NCBI RefSeq assembly: GCF_035046485.1
Contig: NC_085137.1
Coordinates: 46,989,155 to 47,053,154, forward strand
Direction: 5' to 3'
Origin: Aedes albopictus
Taxonomy: Eukaryota; Arthropoda; Insecta; Diptera; Culicidae
DNA length: 64,000 nucleotides
Below the pieces are notes generated by a model that did no database searches, was not told the DNA's origin, and worked only from the letters and a program-made list of their open reading frames with translations. Below, piece after piece: positions 23,198 to 35,464 of the stretch (positions are counted from its first letter, which is position 1; every line of letters starts with the position of its first letter). Made by a program: the position numbers and the translations under genes.

Positions 23198-24290
23198 CTC
23201 CGGGGATTCCTCCAGGAATATCCTCCTGGGGGATTCTTCCAGGAATATCCTCCGGGGATTCCTCCATGAATATCCTCCTGGGGGATTCCTCCAGGAATAT
23301 CCTCCGGGGGGATTCCTCCAGGAATATCCTCCGGGGGGATTCCTCCAGGAATATCCTCCGGGGGGATTCCTCCAGGAATATCCTCCGAGGGGATTCCTCC
23401 AGGAATATCCTCCGGGGGGATTCCTCCAGGAATATCCTCCGGGGGGATTCCTCCAGGAATATCCTCCGGGGGGATTCCTCCAGGAATATCCTCCGGGGGG
23501 ATTCCTCCAGGAATATCCTCCGGGGGGATTCCTCCAGGAATATCCTCCGGGGGGATTCCTCCAGGAATATCCTCCGGGGGGATTCCTCCAGGAATATCCT
23601 CCGGGGGGATTCCTCCAGGAATATCCTCCGGGGGGATTCCTCCAGGAATATCCTCCGGGGGGATTCCTCCAGGAATATCCTCCGGGGGGATTCCTCCAGG
23701 AATATCCTCCGGGGGGATTCCTCCAGGAATATCCTCCGGGGGGATTCCTCCAGGAATATCCTCCGGGGGGATTCCTCCAGGAATATCCTCCGGGGGGATT
23801 CCTCCAGGAATATCCTCCGGGGGGATTCCTCCAGGAATATCCTCCGGGGGGATTCCTCCAGGAATATCCTCCGGGGGATTCCTCCAGGAATATCCTCCGG
23901 GGGGATTCCTCCAGGAATATCCTCCGGGGGGATTCCTCCAGGAATATCCTCCGGGGGGATTCCTCCAGGAATATCCTCCGGGGGGATTCCTCCAGGAATA
24001 TCCTCCGGGGGGATTCCTCCAGGAATATCCTCCGGGGGGATTCCTCCAGGAATATCCTCCGGGGGGATTCCTCCAGGAATATCCTCCGGGGGGATTCCTC
24101 CAGGAATATCCTCCGGGGGGATTCCTCCAGGAATATCCTCCGGGGGGATTCCTCCAGGAATATCCTCCGGGGGGATTCCTCCAGGAATATCCTCCGGGGG
24201 GATTCCTCCAGGAATATCCTCCGGGGGGATTCCTCCAGGAATATCCTCCGGGGGATTCCTCCAGGAATATCCGCCGGGGTTTCCTTTATT
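23198..24290. repeat. Homogeneous 27-bp tandem array, about 40 units
   Basis: The unit is GGGGGGATTCCTCCAGGAAT plus ATCCTCC, 27 bases, so each frame repeats every 9 codons. Most units are identical. Near 23385 one has GAGGGG, and near 23870 one has a single G fewer, which shifts the frame. No stop falls in two forward frames or one reverse frame, giving ORFs of 456, 382 and 382 codons. These are repeat artefacts. The unit contains the inverted pair GGATTCCT/AGGAATATCC. It looks like a recent expansion from the surrounding degenerate repeat. Confidence 0.95.
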
Positions 24291-25430
24291 ATTCAGGAAT
24301 ATCCGCCGGGGATTCCTCCAGGAGTAGGATTCCACCAGAAATTCCTTCAGAGAATTCTTAGAGGAATCCTCGAGGGGATTCCCAGAGGAATCCCCGAAGA
24401 AATTGTTGGAAGAATTGTTGGAGGATTGTTCGGGAGAACTTCTGGAGAAATTTCCGGAGGAATTCCTGTAGAAATCCTAGGAGAAATTACTGCAGGAATG
24501 ATCGGAGACATTCCTGAAGAAATCCCCGGATGAATTCCTTGCGGAATCGCCGGAGAATTCTGTAAAGGAATCTGTGGAGGAATTGTTTTAGATTCTTCGG
24601 AGGAACTGCTGGAGGAATCCCCGGAGAAATTACTGGATAAATGCCCGGAAGAATTCCTGGAGGATTTTTCGGAGTAATTCATGCAGGAATCCCAGATAGG
24701 CGGAGAAATTTCTGGAGGAATCGCTTGAGCAAATATTAGAGGAATCTCCGTAGGAATTGTTGGAGGGTTCTCCCTAGGAATTCCCGATGAAGTTCAAAGA
24801 GCAATTGTTGGAGGAATTCTTGGAGCAATTGTTGGAGAAATTCCCGGAGGAATACCTGGAGCAATTGTTGAAGGAATCTCCGAAGAAATTCCTGAAGGAA
24901 TCCCCAGAGGAATCCCTGAAGAAATCCCCGGAACACTTCCTGGAGGAATCTTCAAAGGAAGATTCCTGAAGGAATTCTTAGTAGAACCCCGGAGCAAATC
25001 CTGCAGAAATTGTTAGAGTATTCTTGGAGGGATTCTTGGAGTAATCTCCGGAGCATTTCTGGCAGAAAGTGGAGCGGACCGGGTGTGATGGTTAGAACAC
25101 TTGGCTATCACGCCGAGGACCTGGGATCGAATCCCACTCCCGACAAATCCACAAAAAATGTGGGTTCTTCCTTCGGAATGGAAGTAAAGCGTGGGTCCCG
25201 GGATGAACTAGCCTAGGGCTAAAAATCTCGTTAATACAGATAAAAAAAAATCTGGCAGAATTGTTGGAAGATTCCTGGAGGATCCCCCGGAAGAATTCCC
25301 GAAGAAAAACCTGGAAAAAATATTAGAGGAATTCCTAGTGGAATCCCCGGAAGAATTTCTGAAGGGAACTCCGTAGGAATTCCTGAGTGAGTTCGAGTCC
25401 CACCGAGAGGACGAGTAACTTTTTCGCAAA
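24291..25430. repeat. Degenerate GGAATTCC-type array 2
   Basis: Flank of the 27-bp array. GAGGAATT(C/T)(C/T)(C/T)GGA-like units recur with many substitutions and no exact period. It is interrupted by the SINE at 25068-25250. Confidence 0.8.
25068..25250 (+). mobile_element. tRNA-derived SINE, Feilai-like, copy 1
   Basis: 183 bp. A tRNA-like head holds an A-box-like GTGTGATGGTTAGAACAC and a B-box GGATCGAATCCC. The body reads CCTTCGGAATGGAAGTAAAG and GAACTAGCCTAGGGCTA. The tail is GATAAAAAAAAA. A TCTGGCAGAA duplication lies at 25058-25067 and 25251-25260. It was inserted after the array formed. Confidence 0.9.
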
Positions 25431-25480
25431 TTCCATTCTCCAGTATTTGAAAAGTCTAGTTAAGTAAATCTCTAGAGTTA

Positions 25481-26439
25481 TAGACTGTTTCAGAAATTAT
25501 AAATACACTTTGTTTATTCAATTAAATGAACTGTTCTAATGATTTCAACCAACTTGTTTCAGAGTATAGAATATTGTACTCCATATTTTTATATTTCCTT
25601 TCAATTATCTTGATATTTTAAAGAACAGTCGAGTTCTCTAACAAATAACTTAATTTTTCAAATTTGCATTTGTACAAAGGTGTTTTTTAATGATTTCAAC
25701 ATTATTCATCACTAAATACCAAAAATTATCTAAACTTTTATCACATTCCCTTTCTCAACAGGTTGTCTTAGTAATGCCTTGATCAAAATTCGGGAAAAAT
25801 CGATAAAGGCATTCCCACAACATTTTTTCTGAGATCAAGTTTCTTATTTTTTAAGGTTTTCTACGGAACATAAGAACTACCACACAGTTTCTTAGCTTTC
25901 CTGAACGCATTTAATCTAAACAAACTTATTTTTTCAGCTCATTCGATCCTTCAGATAGCAAAGCTTGTCATACCATTAAAACGAATGCAGTAAGCAGTTA
26001 TTAAGACATTCGTTTGCTTAACGTTTGTTGCTACTGGTGTTGTTGATAAATTTGAAACAAAAAAATGTGTATTGAGAAGGCCCGTAATGGTGATTCTTGA
26101 TCAAATATTCCAGTAAAAATTACTCTTACCAACCGAGAAATATCTTTTATTATCGATACAGCCATTTTTATTGTGTTTGGAAATTAAATATTTTATCTGT
26201 GAGATTTTTTTCTTTTCTACTATGCTACATTTTTTTACCACTTTGTGCAACTTCAAATTTTAATCATTTAGTTTACAGAGCACTATTTTTTAACTTTTAC
26301 CAGAAACATCAACAAAATTGGTATTATTTGCTTCGTTAGCATGTTTACTATAAGAGCTAGAAGAAACTTTTTTGGATATTGTGCTCAAATTGAAATGGCA
26401 GTTGATCGTTAGTGTATTTATAATTTCTGAAACAGTCTA
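25481..26439. mobile_element. Tc1/mariner-like MITE, 959 bp
   Basis: Inverted ends begin TAGACTGTTTCAGAAATTAT and match perfectly for about 28 bases. TA lies at 25479-25480 and 26440-26441. The interior is AT-rich and lacks a transposase. Confidence 0.8.
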
Positions 26440-26544
26440 TAAATAAAACTTCTACTCGGCTGAAATAATAATCGAAGAAACTAAATCTGGCGGTATTATT
26501 GACAATATTTCGAAGATAAAAAAAACTTAAAGCGGCGATTACTG

Positions 26545-26660
26545 ATATAATTGTCGAGAGAACTCTTGGAGTTATTGTTGAAGAAATTCCTGGAAGAATT
26601 GCGAAGAGTTCCCGACAGAATTTTCGAAGGAACTTCTGGTAGAATTGAAATGGTCCAAAA
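26545..26660. repeat. Degenerate GGAATTCC-type array 3, short
   Basis: A few units such as GAAGAAATTCCTGGAAGAATT, clearly of the same kind as the neighbouring arrays. Confidence 0.6.
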
Positions 26661-26720
26661 ATACATTTCCGAAACTTAAGAAATTCTTAAGCATGGCTGG
26701 GTACATTTGCGAATGAAAAT

Positions 26721-27266
26721 CAGGGAATGAAATTATCGATCACGATCGCGATCATAGAAAACTCTCTCACACGCATTATCGGCGAAAAAAGACGTGCGAT
26801 AAACTCAGACCCGGTTTTCTTCCGAGAATGTGTTCTCGCTCGTTCCGCAGCGCCGAAAACGGATTATCACCAGCAATGAAAAGCCGGCTGGTTTGCTCTC
26901 TACGCTTTGTTCGCCTTTCCGTCTGACCGTCGCCACCAAAGGTAGCTTTTATGAATCAAATTTCCTCCTCCTTTAGAGCAGCTTGTGTGGTCGCGTGGTT
27001 ATGGTGCGCGCTAAGAAACATTTTTGTTGGAAGGTCTAGGTTCGAATCCCATTGGCGGCACAATTTTTGTTATTTGCCTCCTGATAATTATCGCGATAAC
27101 CGGCAAGGTGATAAAGTTGGATACCGAAAATGGCAAGAGCGATTTTCAGTTTTCGGCTATCTTTGGTCGTTGACAACAGCAGCGAACGATAAGCATTTCT
27201 CGCTGGAAAAAGAATCGTTGAATTGTTCGGTTGCTCGGCTCAATTTACTGATAATTTCATTCCCTG
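26721..27266. mobile_element. hAT-like non-autonomous element, 546 bp
   Basis: The 17-bp ends CAGGGAATGAAATTATC are perfect inverted repeats (26721-26737, 27250-27266). The 8-bp ATGAAAAT is duplicated at 26713-26720 and 27267-27274. CAG-type ends and 8-bp duplications are the hAT hallmark. The interior carries a tRNA-like segment (26981-27063) but no transposase. Confidence 0.85.
26981..27063 (+). other. tRNA-like segment inside the hAT-like element
   Basis: GTGGTCGCGTGGTTATGGTG resembles an A box, and GGTTCGAATCCC (27039-27050) matches a B box. The arms do not form a convincing cloverleaf, so this is a SINE-like or tRNA-derived relic, not a working tRNA gene. Confidence 0.5.
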
Positions 27267-28060
27267 ATGAAAATAAACTTCTAATCTAATGTCGATTCCT
27301 CAGTTCTTGATCACCGGTTTACAGAGCCTTCCTTTCATTGATAACTCATCACTAATTCTCTTCATCTCTCTTATCTTCTTTCAGGAATTCAAATGTGACG
27401 CAATCATGACCAATTGGAAGAATATTAATTGCAACATGCATCATCGGAAAGATACCGACATGGCACATTAACTACATAACTCATGTGTATGCGATTAAAG
27501 CGATAAGCCATCTACAAATGCCAGCCATGCATACGCCTCATGTCAGTGTTGCAGATTATCCACATCAGCAAACTCAGCCCAGTATCACTGGCCCAATGGC
27601 ACCCGCACGACTTGTTCGCGTTATTTCGCTCACAATTTCCCTTAATTTTTAGCCTAATCGTTTTGCTTAAACTTAACACGCCGCGGCGGTTGTCTTCTTC
27701 GGAAGACATATTTCCGTTTCGTATTACCTATAGCTACAGTTTCGTCTTCCCGTCTTGCCGCGTTGTTGTTGCTGGAGGAACGGGCGCGTTTGCGGAGTTT
27801 TGTTTTAATGAAGAAAAGGTCGACCGAACAAGAAGAATAGCGCAGGCAGGTTCGGCACAACCCGGAGTTCGATGAAACGGCCAGTGGGGGTGGCGTGGCG
27901 GGAAGAAGTGAAACGAGTTTTTTTTTTAACTTTGCTCATCATAGCAAGACACACGGGGCTGGCTCTGGCTCTGACTCTGGCTTGAGTCGACTTTGATGCG
28001 GTGCGGAGGAACGTGAACGGCGGCGAGCAAGATACAGAGCGTGTGGATGGGATTGGGACG
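27267..28060. other. Upstream flank of the host gene
   Basis: Unique, increasingly GC-rich sequence. Open frames on both strands appear compositional. The promoter probably lies between here and about 28.3 kb, but no TATA box or clear initiator fixes it. Confidence 0.35.
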
Positions 28061-29269
28061 ATTCGATGAGTTTCAGAGTGAACTCTGTGTGTGACGGCAC
28101 GGCGACGGTGGTGGTGGGTCGCAAAAATAAAAAGAAGCAAGAAGAAATCGGCCCAACCCCAGCCCGGCAGTCCGCAGTCGGCCGGCCAACGAACGCGCAG
28201 CAGACCATCATCATCGCACCGCCGGTTGACGTCGTTTTGAGTAGTACTTGGAAGATGGGTACACCATCAGTGAGGCAGTTTTCGGTTGGATGAGTTTTTA
28301 TCCAGAAGATTTTTTTCGTTCGGATTTCTCGGCATTTTTCAGTGATATCGGTCCCTTCGGAAGGATATGACGCGAAATTTGGGGTGTCTAGAAGAGTGTG
28401 CGACTTTCGAAGGATTTAAAATGTTCTTATACAAGTGAAGGGTGGGGGTAGAAGATGAAAAGGGGAAATGATTGATTAGTTTGATTAGCGTTCGGCTCAT
28501 GATGTGTATTTTTGATTTACGTTAATTTCAGTGAGAAGCAACTCGTGGAATAGAAAGAAGAAGGAGCAATCATAAAGTGAGGAGCAGAGAAGTGAGCGGC
28601 AAGAAGAATTATTAAAAATTAGTGCTGGTACGAGCGAACATCTGCGTTCGACGTTCCTGTAAATATATGATGATGATGATGGGAGAGATGAAATGTATCA
28701 AATAAGTCCATTATCTCCCTCAATACCTGTACAGAGTGCTAAAGAATAATTCAAATAATCGATATCGTTACTCGGAGTGGTGCGAAGAAGTGCTATACGC
28801 GTCCAACAGCGCAGCGAGTGGAAGTGGTGTTGGAGGTAAAATCGTGTAGATCTGGTTTCGGAGCGAGGCTCCGCAGATCAGCCTGTGTCTGTGCGCTGAT
28901 TGTATGTATGTGTATGTGAAGCTGAACCCAGCTGGGCAGAAGTGTACGAAGATTGGGAAGTCGCACCAGGGGCGGCAAATATAAGCAGAAAAAAACAGCC
29001 CGAGAAATGTATCCAGAAAAGTGATGTAAGGAGACGGCAGCAGTAGCAGAAGAAATCACGTGTAATCACAGAATACCAGAAGTGCTACAGCAGTAGTCCA
29101 GTCAGAAGGGAAGAATCGCGCAAAATCTGGTTGTGCGCTCTCCCGGTTCTCAGTCCTCTGGAGAGGAGGAAGATCCGGTCTTTTAGATAGTGTGTTGTTG
29201 TAGTCGCAGTTCTTGTTGTCGTGTTCGTCGTCGTCGGCGCGCACACACACCGGCGTCAAGATAGGGAAA
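28061..29269 (+). promoter_or_regulatory. Putative promoter and 5' leader of the host gene
   Basis: CpG-rich, unique and purine-rich sequence runs directly into the start codon at 29270. It includes a TCAGT initiator-like site near 28268. The transcription start and any intron in the leader cannot be fixed from sequence alone. Confidence 0.4.
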
Positions 29270-29390
29270 ATGGACAAGGATGGTGACAAGAAGGGTGGCG
29301 ACAAGAAAGGTGGGCAATCCGGAGCCGGCTTGGGAGGCGCAGCCGGTGTTCCGGATCCTGCCTCACTGTTAGATGCTGCATCGTTGTTCG
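29270..29390 (+). CDS. tou: Host gene coding exon 1, toutatis-like N-terminus
   Basis: Encodes residues 1-40 plus one base. It begins ATG in a GGGAAA context and ends TTCG/GTAAGT (phase 1). The peptide starts MDKDGDKKGGDKKGG, a charged Lys/Asp/Gly head. It ends PDPASLLDAASLF, a short hydrophobic helix-like motif completed by exon 2 (AYWGRDPSAMA). I tentatively assign the gene to toutatis, a BAZ2-family chromatin remodelling subunit that acts in the nucleus with ISWI. This rests on memory of motifs such as LLDAASLFAYWGRDP, and none of the diagnostic MBD, DDT, PHD or bromodomain regions is in the window. The upstream ATG at 29213 is in frame, but its peptide is compositionally odd, so the 29270 start is preferred. 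Confidence 0.7.
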
Positions 29391-30430
29391 GTAAGTAATC
29401 CGCTGATGATCAGTGAACGGCTACTCAATAACTGTTCTATTGCTTTGCATTGATGGCGCTAATAATTCCTTTCTTGAAGTTGGTAAACAAACACTCAATC
29501 ATTTCTTATCTTATCTTTATGAATCATGCTTCCACGATCCACGATGGTCGTGCACACGCACAGGTTATCTGTTGATGTTTCAATAATTGGATTACTTACA
29601 ATTTATGCACACGTTTTATCACTTTGCATCGTTGTCAGACAAACTCTACTGTTATCTATGCGATATGCCCAAGATAGCTTGTTCCGGGGGCAAGAGTCAA
29701 TTCAATAGTTGATCTCTTGTGATGCGTGTATATGCATACCGTGCCTAGGAGTAAATGGTTAGGGAGGTACCTGTAAAATAGTCAGCCGGAAACGGAGTCT
29801 GTTGGGTACCAGGATGCGCTCCACTAAATACACTCCTACTGGGCTAGTCCGAGTAATAGTGCAGATGACCTTGTGTTTTTAACACATAATCAACTGTCCT
29901 TCTTAATTTTCAATCTCGAGGCTCGACAAGGATGGAATCCATGTGAGCGTGGCGTTTGTTACTTTTTATGAAAACGACATGGAAAACTTGGATGTCATGC
30001 CTCGAGGATTATGCTTGTCAACAGCGTAATCGTCGCTACACTCGTCTCAGAACTAACTACATATTTGATTTAAATACAATAGGCCTAATCAGAAGAGAAG
30101 ACGTTTAAAATCAGCTGATTTTGGGGGCCTTCGACAGTTCTCCTATGAAAATGACAGTTCAGCGTTTACGTCTTTTTCGACAGTTGTAAACAGTAGCATA
30201 CACAGACCTGTCAACTGAAATGGTCTATGTATCTATCTGTTGAAAACTTAAACAAAAAGCAAATCTTTTGTTTGATTTGTTTGCAGTGTAATGACCCACC
30301 CCTACGGATAATTTGAAACAATTCATCGCATATTGCTCTTCAAAAGCCCATCTACTGATTGTTTACAATGATGCCACTGCTGAATACCCACGCCTTTACA
30401 GTCGTGGCTATCCGGGCCCTATATTTCAGC

Positions 30431-30505
30431 AAGCCTCGTTGGATAAGTGTACAACTCGTGCTGTAAAAATCATCATTTGGTAACTCGTTGCATAAACAAC
30501 TATTA
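30431..30505. repeat. Dispersed AAGCCTCGTTG repeat, copy 2
   Basis: Contains AAGCCTCGTTGGATAAGTG, ACAACTCGTGCTGTAAAAAT and AACTCGTTGCATAAACAA, matching 15124-15205. Confidence 0.65.
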
Positions 30506-30524
30506 TTGAGAGACTTGTTGGCGA

Positions 30525-31150
30525 ATTTCTGGAATTTCTGTAGTGATACATTAAGGAAGAATTCTCATGTGAATTCTTCTAAAAACTCTTTCTGAAATTT
30601 ATTCCAGGCGTTCTGTCGTAGATCTTTTCTGCATATCATGAGAAAATTCTCCAAAGATTCAGTCCATCGAAAGTTTGTCAACAGTTTCTTTGAAGGATTC
30701 CTGCAAAGTATCCTTTTTGCGAAATTACATCAGAGATTTCCAACAATTACTTGGGGATACTTTGGAGAACTCCTCAAGGGAATCATTGGAATTCTTAAGA
30801 AATTAAGCAATTTCTGCAGAAATTTCACTAGGGGTTTTATTACCATTTTTTCCAGGTATTTCTCCTTGAATTAGTTGAGAAATCATGTCAAGAGTTTTTT
30901 TTTTAATTCCTTCAATGATTATTTGCGGAATTTCTTGAATTATTCTTCCAGGAATTATGTGATTAATTGCTCCTTTACGGGGGAATTCATCTAGAAATTC
31001 CATCAGGATTTTTTTCCAGAAACTTCACCGGATTTCTCTTGAGATTCTTGGGAGATTTTCTCTATGGGTCTCTGGGGTATTTTTTGAGTACCTTGCGGTA
31101 CTCATATTCTGAACAGTTAAGAGAAACTCTCAATAAAGGTTTAAATGAAT
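30525..31150. repeat. Degenerate GGAATTCC-type array 4
   Basis: Units such as TTCCAGGAATTATG and AATTCTTCTAAAAAC recur loosely. The short ORFs are repeat by-products. Confidence 0.6.
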
Positions 31151-31849
31151 GGTAGTTCTGATTTCTTTGGATACTGCTTTACAATATCATCAAATTGGTT
31201 TGTTCACTAGCAATCAGAGAATGAAAAATGGATCACGCCGAAAAACAAACGCTTTGTCCTAGGCGGTGCATGTTGATAACAAAGGCGCTTCGCAACAAAC
31301 GCATGTCAGGCGATAAGAGCAATAAAACAAACATCGCTTGCCGTGCGTGTGCCAATATTCCGGATTTTCTGCTGAAATTTTCGACCCACATCATCGAATT
31401 CATAAGCATTAGGACGAATTAAGACTCTTGCAAACCTCAGAGTCGAGTTTCAGTTGTAAAACAATGCGAAAATCGCGATGTGAATAGAACGAGACAAATA
31501 TTCCTACCGTTTTTGTTGTGAACAAACTCGGGAGCGATTTTGTCATTATCTGCTAACGAAAAAACAAAGCGTTGTTGCCGTGCCTTCTTTGTTGCCTATT
31601 TTTCGCTTGCGGTGGCATATTTTGCGTACACTGCTAGCAATATATATATTAAAAAAGATAAATCTAATAATGACTTCCAGTCCATGATTCTGACATATTT
31701 TTGTTAGTGGTCGCGGTGTTCCTACTTATTTATGTATACTATAAGAACCATAAGGGCCCGGTACTTTGGATTTACCGACTGTTCAAAATATGGAGCTGTC
31801 TATAATATGGTGATCGCACGATAACAATTTTTCATTAGAAATTCATACT

Positions 31850-33010
31850 TGGATTCTTTTGCAAATTTCTCCAGCTATTTCACCGACATACTATTTTTGT
31901 TTTTTTTACAGCGATTTCTTGTTTGCCTTTTTATGGGGATTCGTTTTGAAATACCTCCAGAGATCGCTTTTGGGTATTTATGTAGGCATTTTTTTTGTTA
32001 ATACATCTAGAAAATCATTAGACATTTCTAAAGGGATACTTTGAGGAATTTATCTGGATAATTTCTTATGGAATTCATGCAATTGTTTCATCAGAATTCC
32101 CTTTGCATATTCGTCAAATTTGACAGTTCTCCAACAAAAATTTCAAACATTTGTTGAAGCATTTTTAGAGATACTTTCCTGGAATCTCTAGAGAATTCTC
32201 TCTTGGATTGGAAAAAAACCCTTTTGGGATTCTTTGGGATATTTCTCAAGAAATTCATAGCAGAACTCCTCCAAAGATTTCTCGAGGATTTCATTAAGGT
32301 GCTCCAGCAGGTCGTCTTTGTTTCATTCTGTGCATTTTAACCCGAAAAAGGTTGGAATTCCTTGTAGAGCTTTGTCAGGTTTTATTGGGGTATATTACCA
32401 AAGACTCCTTGAGGGATTCTTTCAGGCAGTCTTTTAAGATTTCCTTCATGATCCATATAATAACGGAACATTTCTTCAAAAATTTTATCGCAAATTGTCT
32501 AAAATTCTATAGGGAATCCTCCTTAGAATTTTCCCTGAGTTCATAAGTGCTTTGTTGGAGAATTCTTTTAGAAATTCCTTCAGGAATTCATCCACGAATT
32601 TCATGAGCAATTTATTCCAACGAAAATCTCTTGGATTTTTTAAGAATTTCTTTGAGCATATTATACAAGAATTCTTTGGGAAATTCATACAGGATTCCAA
32701 CTTTGAGGATTCCGTGGGAAATTTCTCGAGATGATCGTTGGAGATTACATTGAGAATACGTTGAGAGCTTCTCCAAATATTTTGAACAAGTATTTTTCAT
32801 GAATTTATTTGGGAGATTTCTCCAGTGATTCCTTGGGGAATTTATCACTACCGTTGGAACAACTCTCAGGATTCTTTTGACAATTCATCCAGGGATTTCA
32901 TAGAGAATCCCTTGGAGACTTTTCCCAATAAAGCCAGGAAAATTTACTTCTAGGATTTCATAGAGGATTTCTCTAGAAACGATATCGGAAAGTTATCTGG
33001 GAATATCCCC
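31850..33010. repeat. Degenerate GGAATTCC-type array 5
   Basis: About 1.2 kb of loosely repeated TTTCT(C/T)(A/G)GGAATT-type units on both strands. Diverged, with no period visible by eye. Confidence 0.6.
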
Positions 33011-33608
33011 TGGCCAAGTTCGCAGGGTTTGACGGTATTAAAGTGAAGGTTATTGTAATGTAGTATTCTTTAGTGAATCATCACCTTTTTAACACTTTAA
33101 TGCGCCTCCAACGGTTCATCACGAACCGGCTGCTGCAGATGGAGTATGGCTGATCATATGTTTTTGCATATTCATCAGACATGCTCGATAAACATGGAGG
33201 AACAGCCGGGGCTCAATAGATTCTATACCCAAGCAATAGTTCCAAGTTGGTTGGATTTGAGAAGGTTTTGAGGATCGTTACAAATCCTACTAGAAATATT
33301 ATAGGTTTTGTAACAGGTTTTGAAAACTTTTTATTGCCAGTAGACTTGAAAATGCTGTTTGGGCTTTCTTTCCCACGTTTTTTTGGTTGATTTTGATTTA
33401 CTACTAAATTTACAACAATTTGAGTAAACTACAATATTTAAATACATTTAAATCAATAATTTTATCAAAACAAATTTGTTTTTTTTTTAATATTACAATG
33501 ATATCCAGTAATATTCTCTTTATATAAATCTGGTAAAATCAACCGAATAGTAGGAAGGAAAGTTGCAGCACATAATAGTGCTGATAGATTCGAAGCTAAC
33601 GTGCGAAC

Positions 33609-33745
33609 AATGGATTACTGCACGATACTACTGGCCTGCTTGCTTTCACACATGGTTTGATGTTTGAGCGGTGACGAACCGCTCAAACGCCAAATTATCT
33701 TTGGGAGTGAGCGGGCCGGCCCAAGTTCGTGCTGTGGACCATACT
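33609..33745. repeat. Hairpin element, copy 2
   Basis: Diverged copy of 9624-9759. It shares ACTGGCCTGCTTGCTTTCA, TTTGAGCGGTG...CCGCTCAAACG and GCTGTGGACCATAC. The arms are less perfect than in copy 1, so this copy is older. Confidence 0.75.
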
Positions 33746-35460
33746 TTAACACTTTATTGACGTCAATGCGTTAGACGTGACATTTTGGACAAAAACTGAT
33801 TGTTTCTAAGCTGAAGGACGTTACTTGTGTATGACTAGGCTGACATTTCTAGATTACAGGGAGAAAATTACTTGGTTTATCTAGGTAGGACCGATAGGAC
33901 AAATGAACGGATTGGCTCTGTTTTATTAGTTAGGTCGTTTTCGTTTCTCGTATCATTGGAAGCCCGTGCATGCCATGTTCAAAACTAGTGTCTATCATTG
34001 GGGATGGCGCCAGTGCTGTAGGTGGCTACCAACATAGGTGTTATCGCAGTAAAGGTTGTTGTCTTCAATTGGTATTTGACCATAATTAATTCAACTATAC
34101 ATTTTACATAATATTTCTTGCATAGGCACAGTTGTCAACATTGACAGCATTTTGTGTTATGTTATTTCCAAGAAGTAATAGCAAGGATATAAACATTCCT
34201 GGTGCTTCAGGTTTCGCGGGTAAAGATTTATTCTGATAGCTTCATATACTTCACATGACTGAGGGTAGACAGACATGACTAATACATCTACGGGAGGAAA
34301 AATGCAAAATTTTGTTTAAAACTACTTAGGCACAATGTAAAAATTAGTGTTAAATTGGGCAACATAGCCTATTCCGTCTAAACATTGGTCTCGGTAGAGA
34401 TGAAATTTGAATAACGGGTTCAGCCTTGACAATCAAGCTGTCACGCCGCTCCAACTGAAAACCCATAAAAAAAAGGTTATCTGGGAATATAAACGGAGTT
34501 TTCACAATTATTGGCTTAAAAATCCAATATCCCTGGAAGGTTTTCCGAAATAATCCTTGCAAAGATTTTCGAAACAATCACTGAAGGCATTTTTTAAGAA
34601 ACCCAGATGTTTGTTCAGAGACTCCTGAGAATATCTCATTCTGTGATTCTGTGCTGTAAATGCAGTCAACTCATCAAACTCGATATCCAGGGCCCATCAA
34701 ATTATAGAATAATCGATTTACGGGGAAAAATCTCGTACAAAAACCTCGAAATGTAGTTCTGATAATTTTTAAGCTGGAAATTATTTGAAAATAACGGAAT
34801 CAGTTATTCTACATTTAAAATAATTTATCCTTGGTTTGTTGTTGTACTGATAAAACTAGTTATTATTGAGTCATTATCAGGTACGAATGCAGTATAAATT
34901 TTTGTTCTTTTAGCTCTAATTCCCAATCAACCAATTATAAATTTTGCAAATCAGCTATTTTTTTATGGCAAAATTAGATCTTCCTTTGTTATTATCTTCT
35001 GCCCGGGAAATGTTGAGAATGGATTAGTTTTCATACATTTATAGTCACGGATGAGAACATTCAATAACAAGAAATTACATTCAGAAACATTACATTACAT
35101 TCCTGTTAACACGCTATAGAAACATTTTATCGAAATACAATATTTGGAAGACTTTTTTAATCAGATTTATCTGGAACTATGTCAAACGATATATTATCGT
35201 AGGGGTAATAATTCAATCTATGGTAGGCATTAAACGCAACTCTGCATGGAGTGATTTTTTTTATTTGTATCAACGCTGAGCAATTCGTCTTTGAAATCAT
35301 CGTCATCATCAAACAAAAGTCTTTGCTTTGAAAATATATTCACTGTACTCCACTAGAGATATAGAATGCAGTGAATGAATATGTATATTTTCATTGTCGA
35401 TGTTTTGATTGACAGCGAGAAAGCTGCTTTTTATTTTCCGCAAAATAATGACGGATGCTT
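33746..35460. other. Intronic sequence, nothing recognised
   Basis: AT-rich, unique-looking, with no ORF or terminal repeats I could identify. A few GGAATTCC-like units occur at about 34490-34600. Confidence 0.4.
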
Positions 35461-35464
35461 GAAC

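Noticed and set aside
23198..24290. CRISPR-like array of regular repeats
   Set aside because: Units are contiguous with no unique spacers, and the context is an insect genome.
23163..24533. 456-codon ORF of repeated GGFLQEYPP and the two 382-codon ORFs overlapping it
   Set aside because: They are produced by a 27-bp tandem repeat lacking stops. Three overlapping frames on two strands are open equally, and no start context, exon structure or non-repeat domain is present.
25068..25250. tRNA gene at the SINE head
   Set aside because: The 10-bp target duplication, long non-tRNA body and A-rich tail show it is a SINE.
26981..27063. A functional tRNA gene
   Set aside because: A- and B-box-like sequences are present, but acceptor and T stems do not pair properly and it lies within a mobile element.
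29213..29269. In-frame upstream ATG for the host gene
   Set aside because: The 19 extra residues are Ser/Arg/Thr-rich and read through an ACAC-rich leader. The ATG at 29270 has a better context and starts the charged head typical of the rest of the protein.
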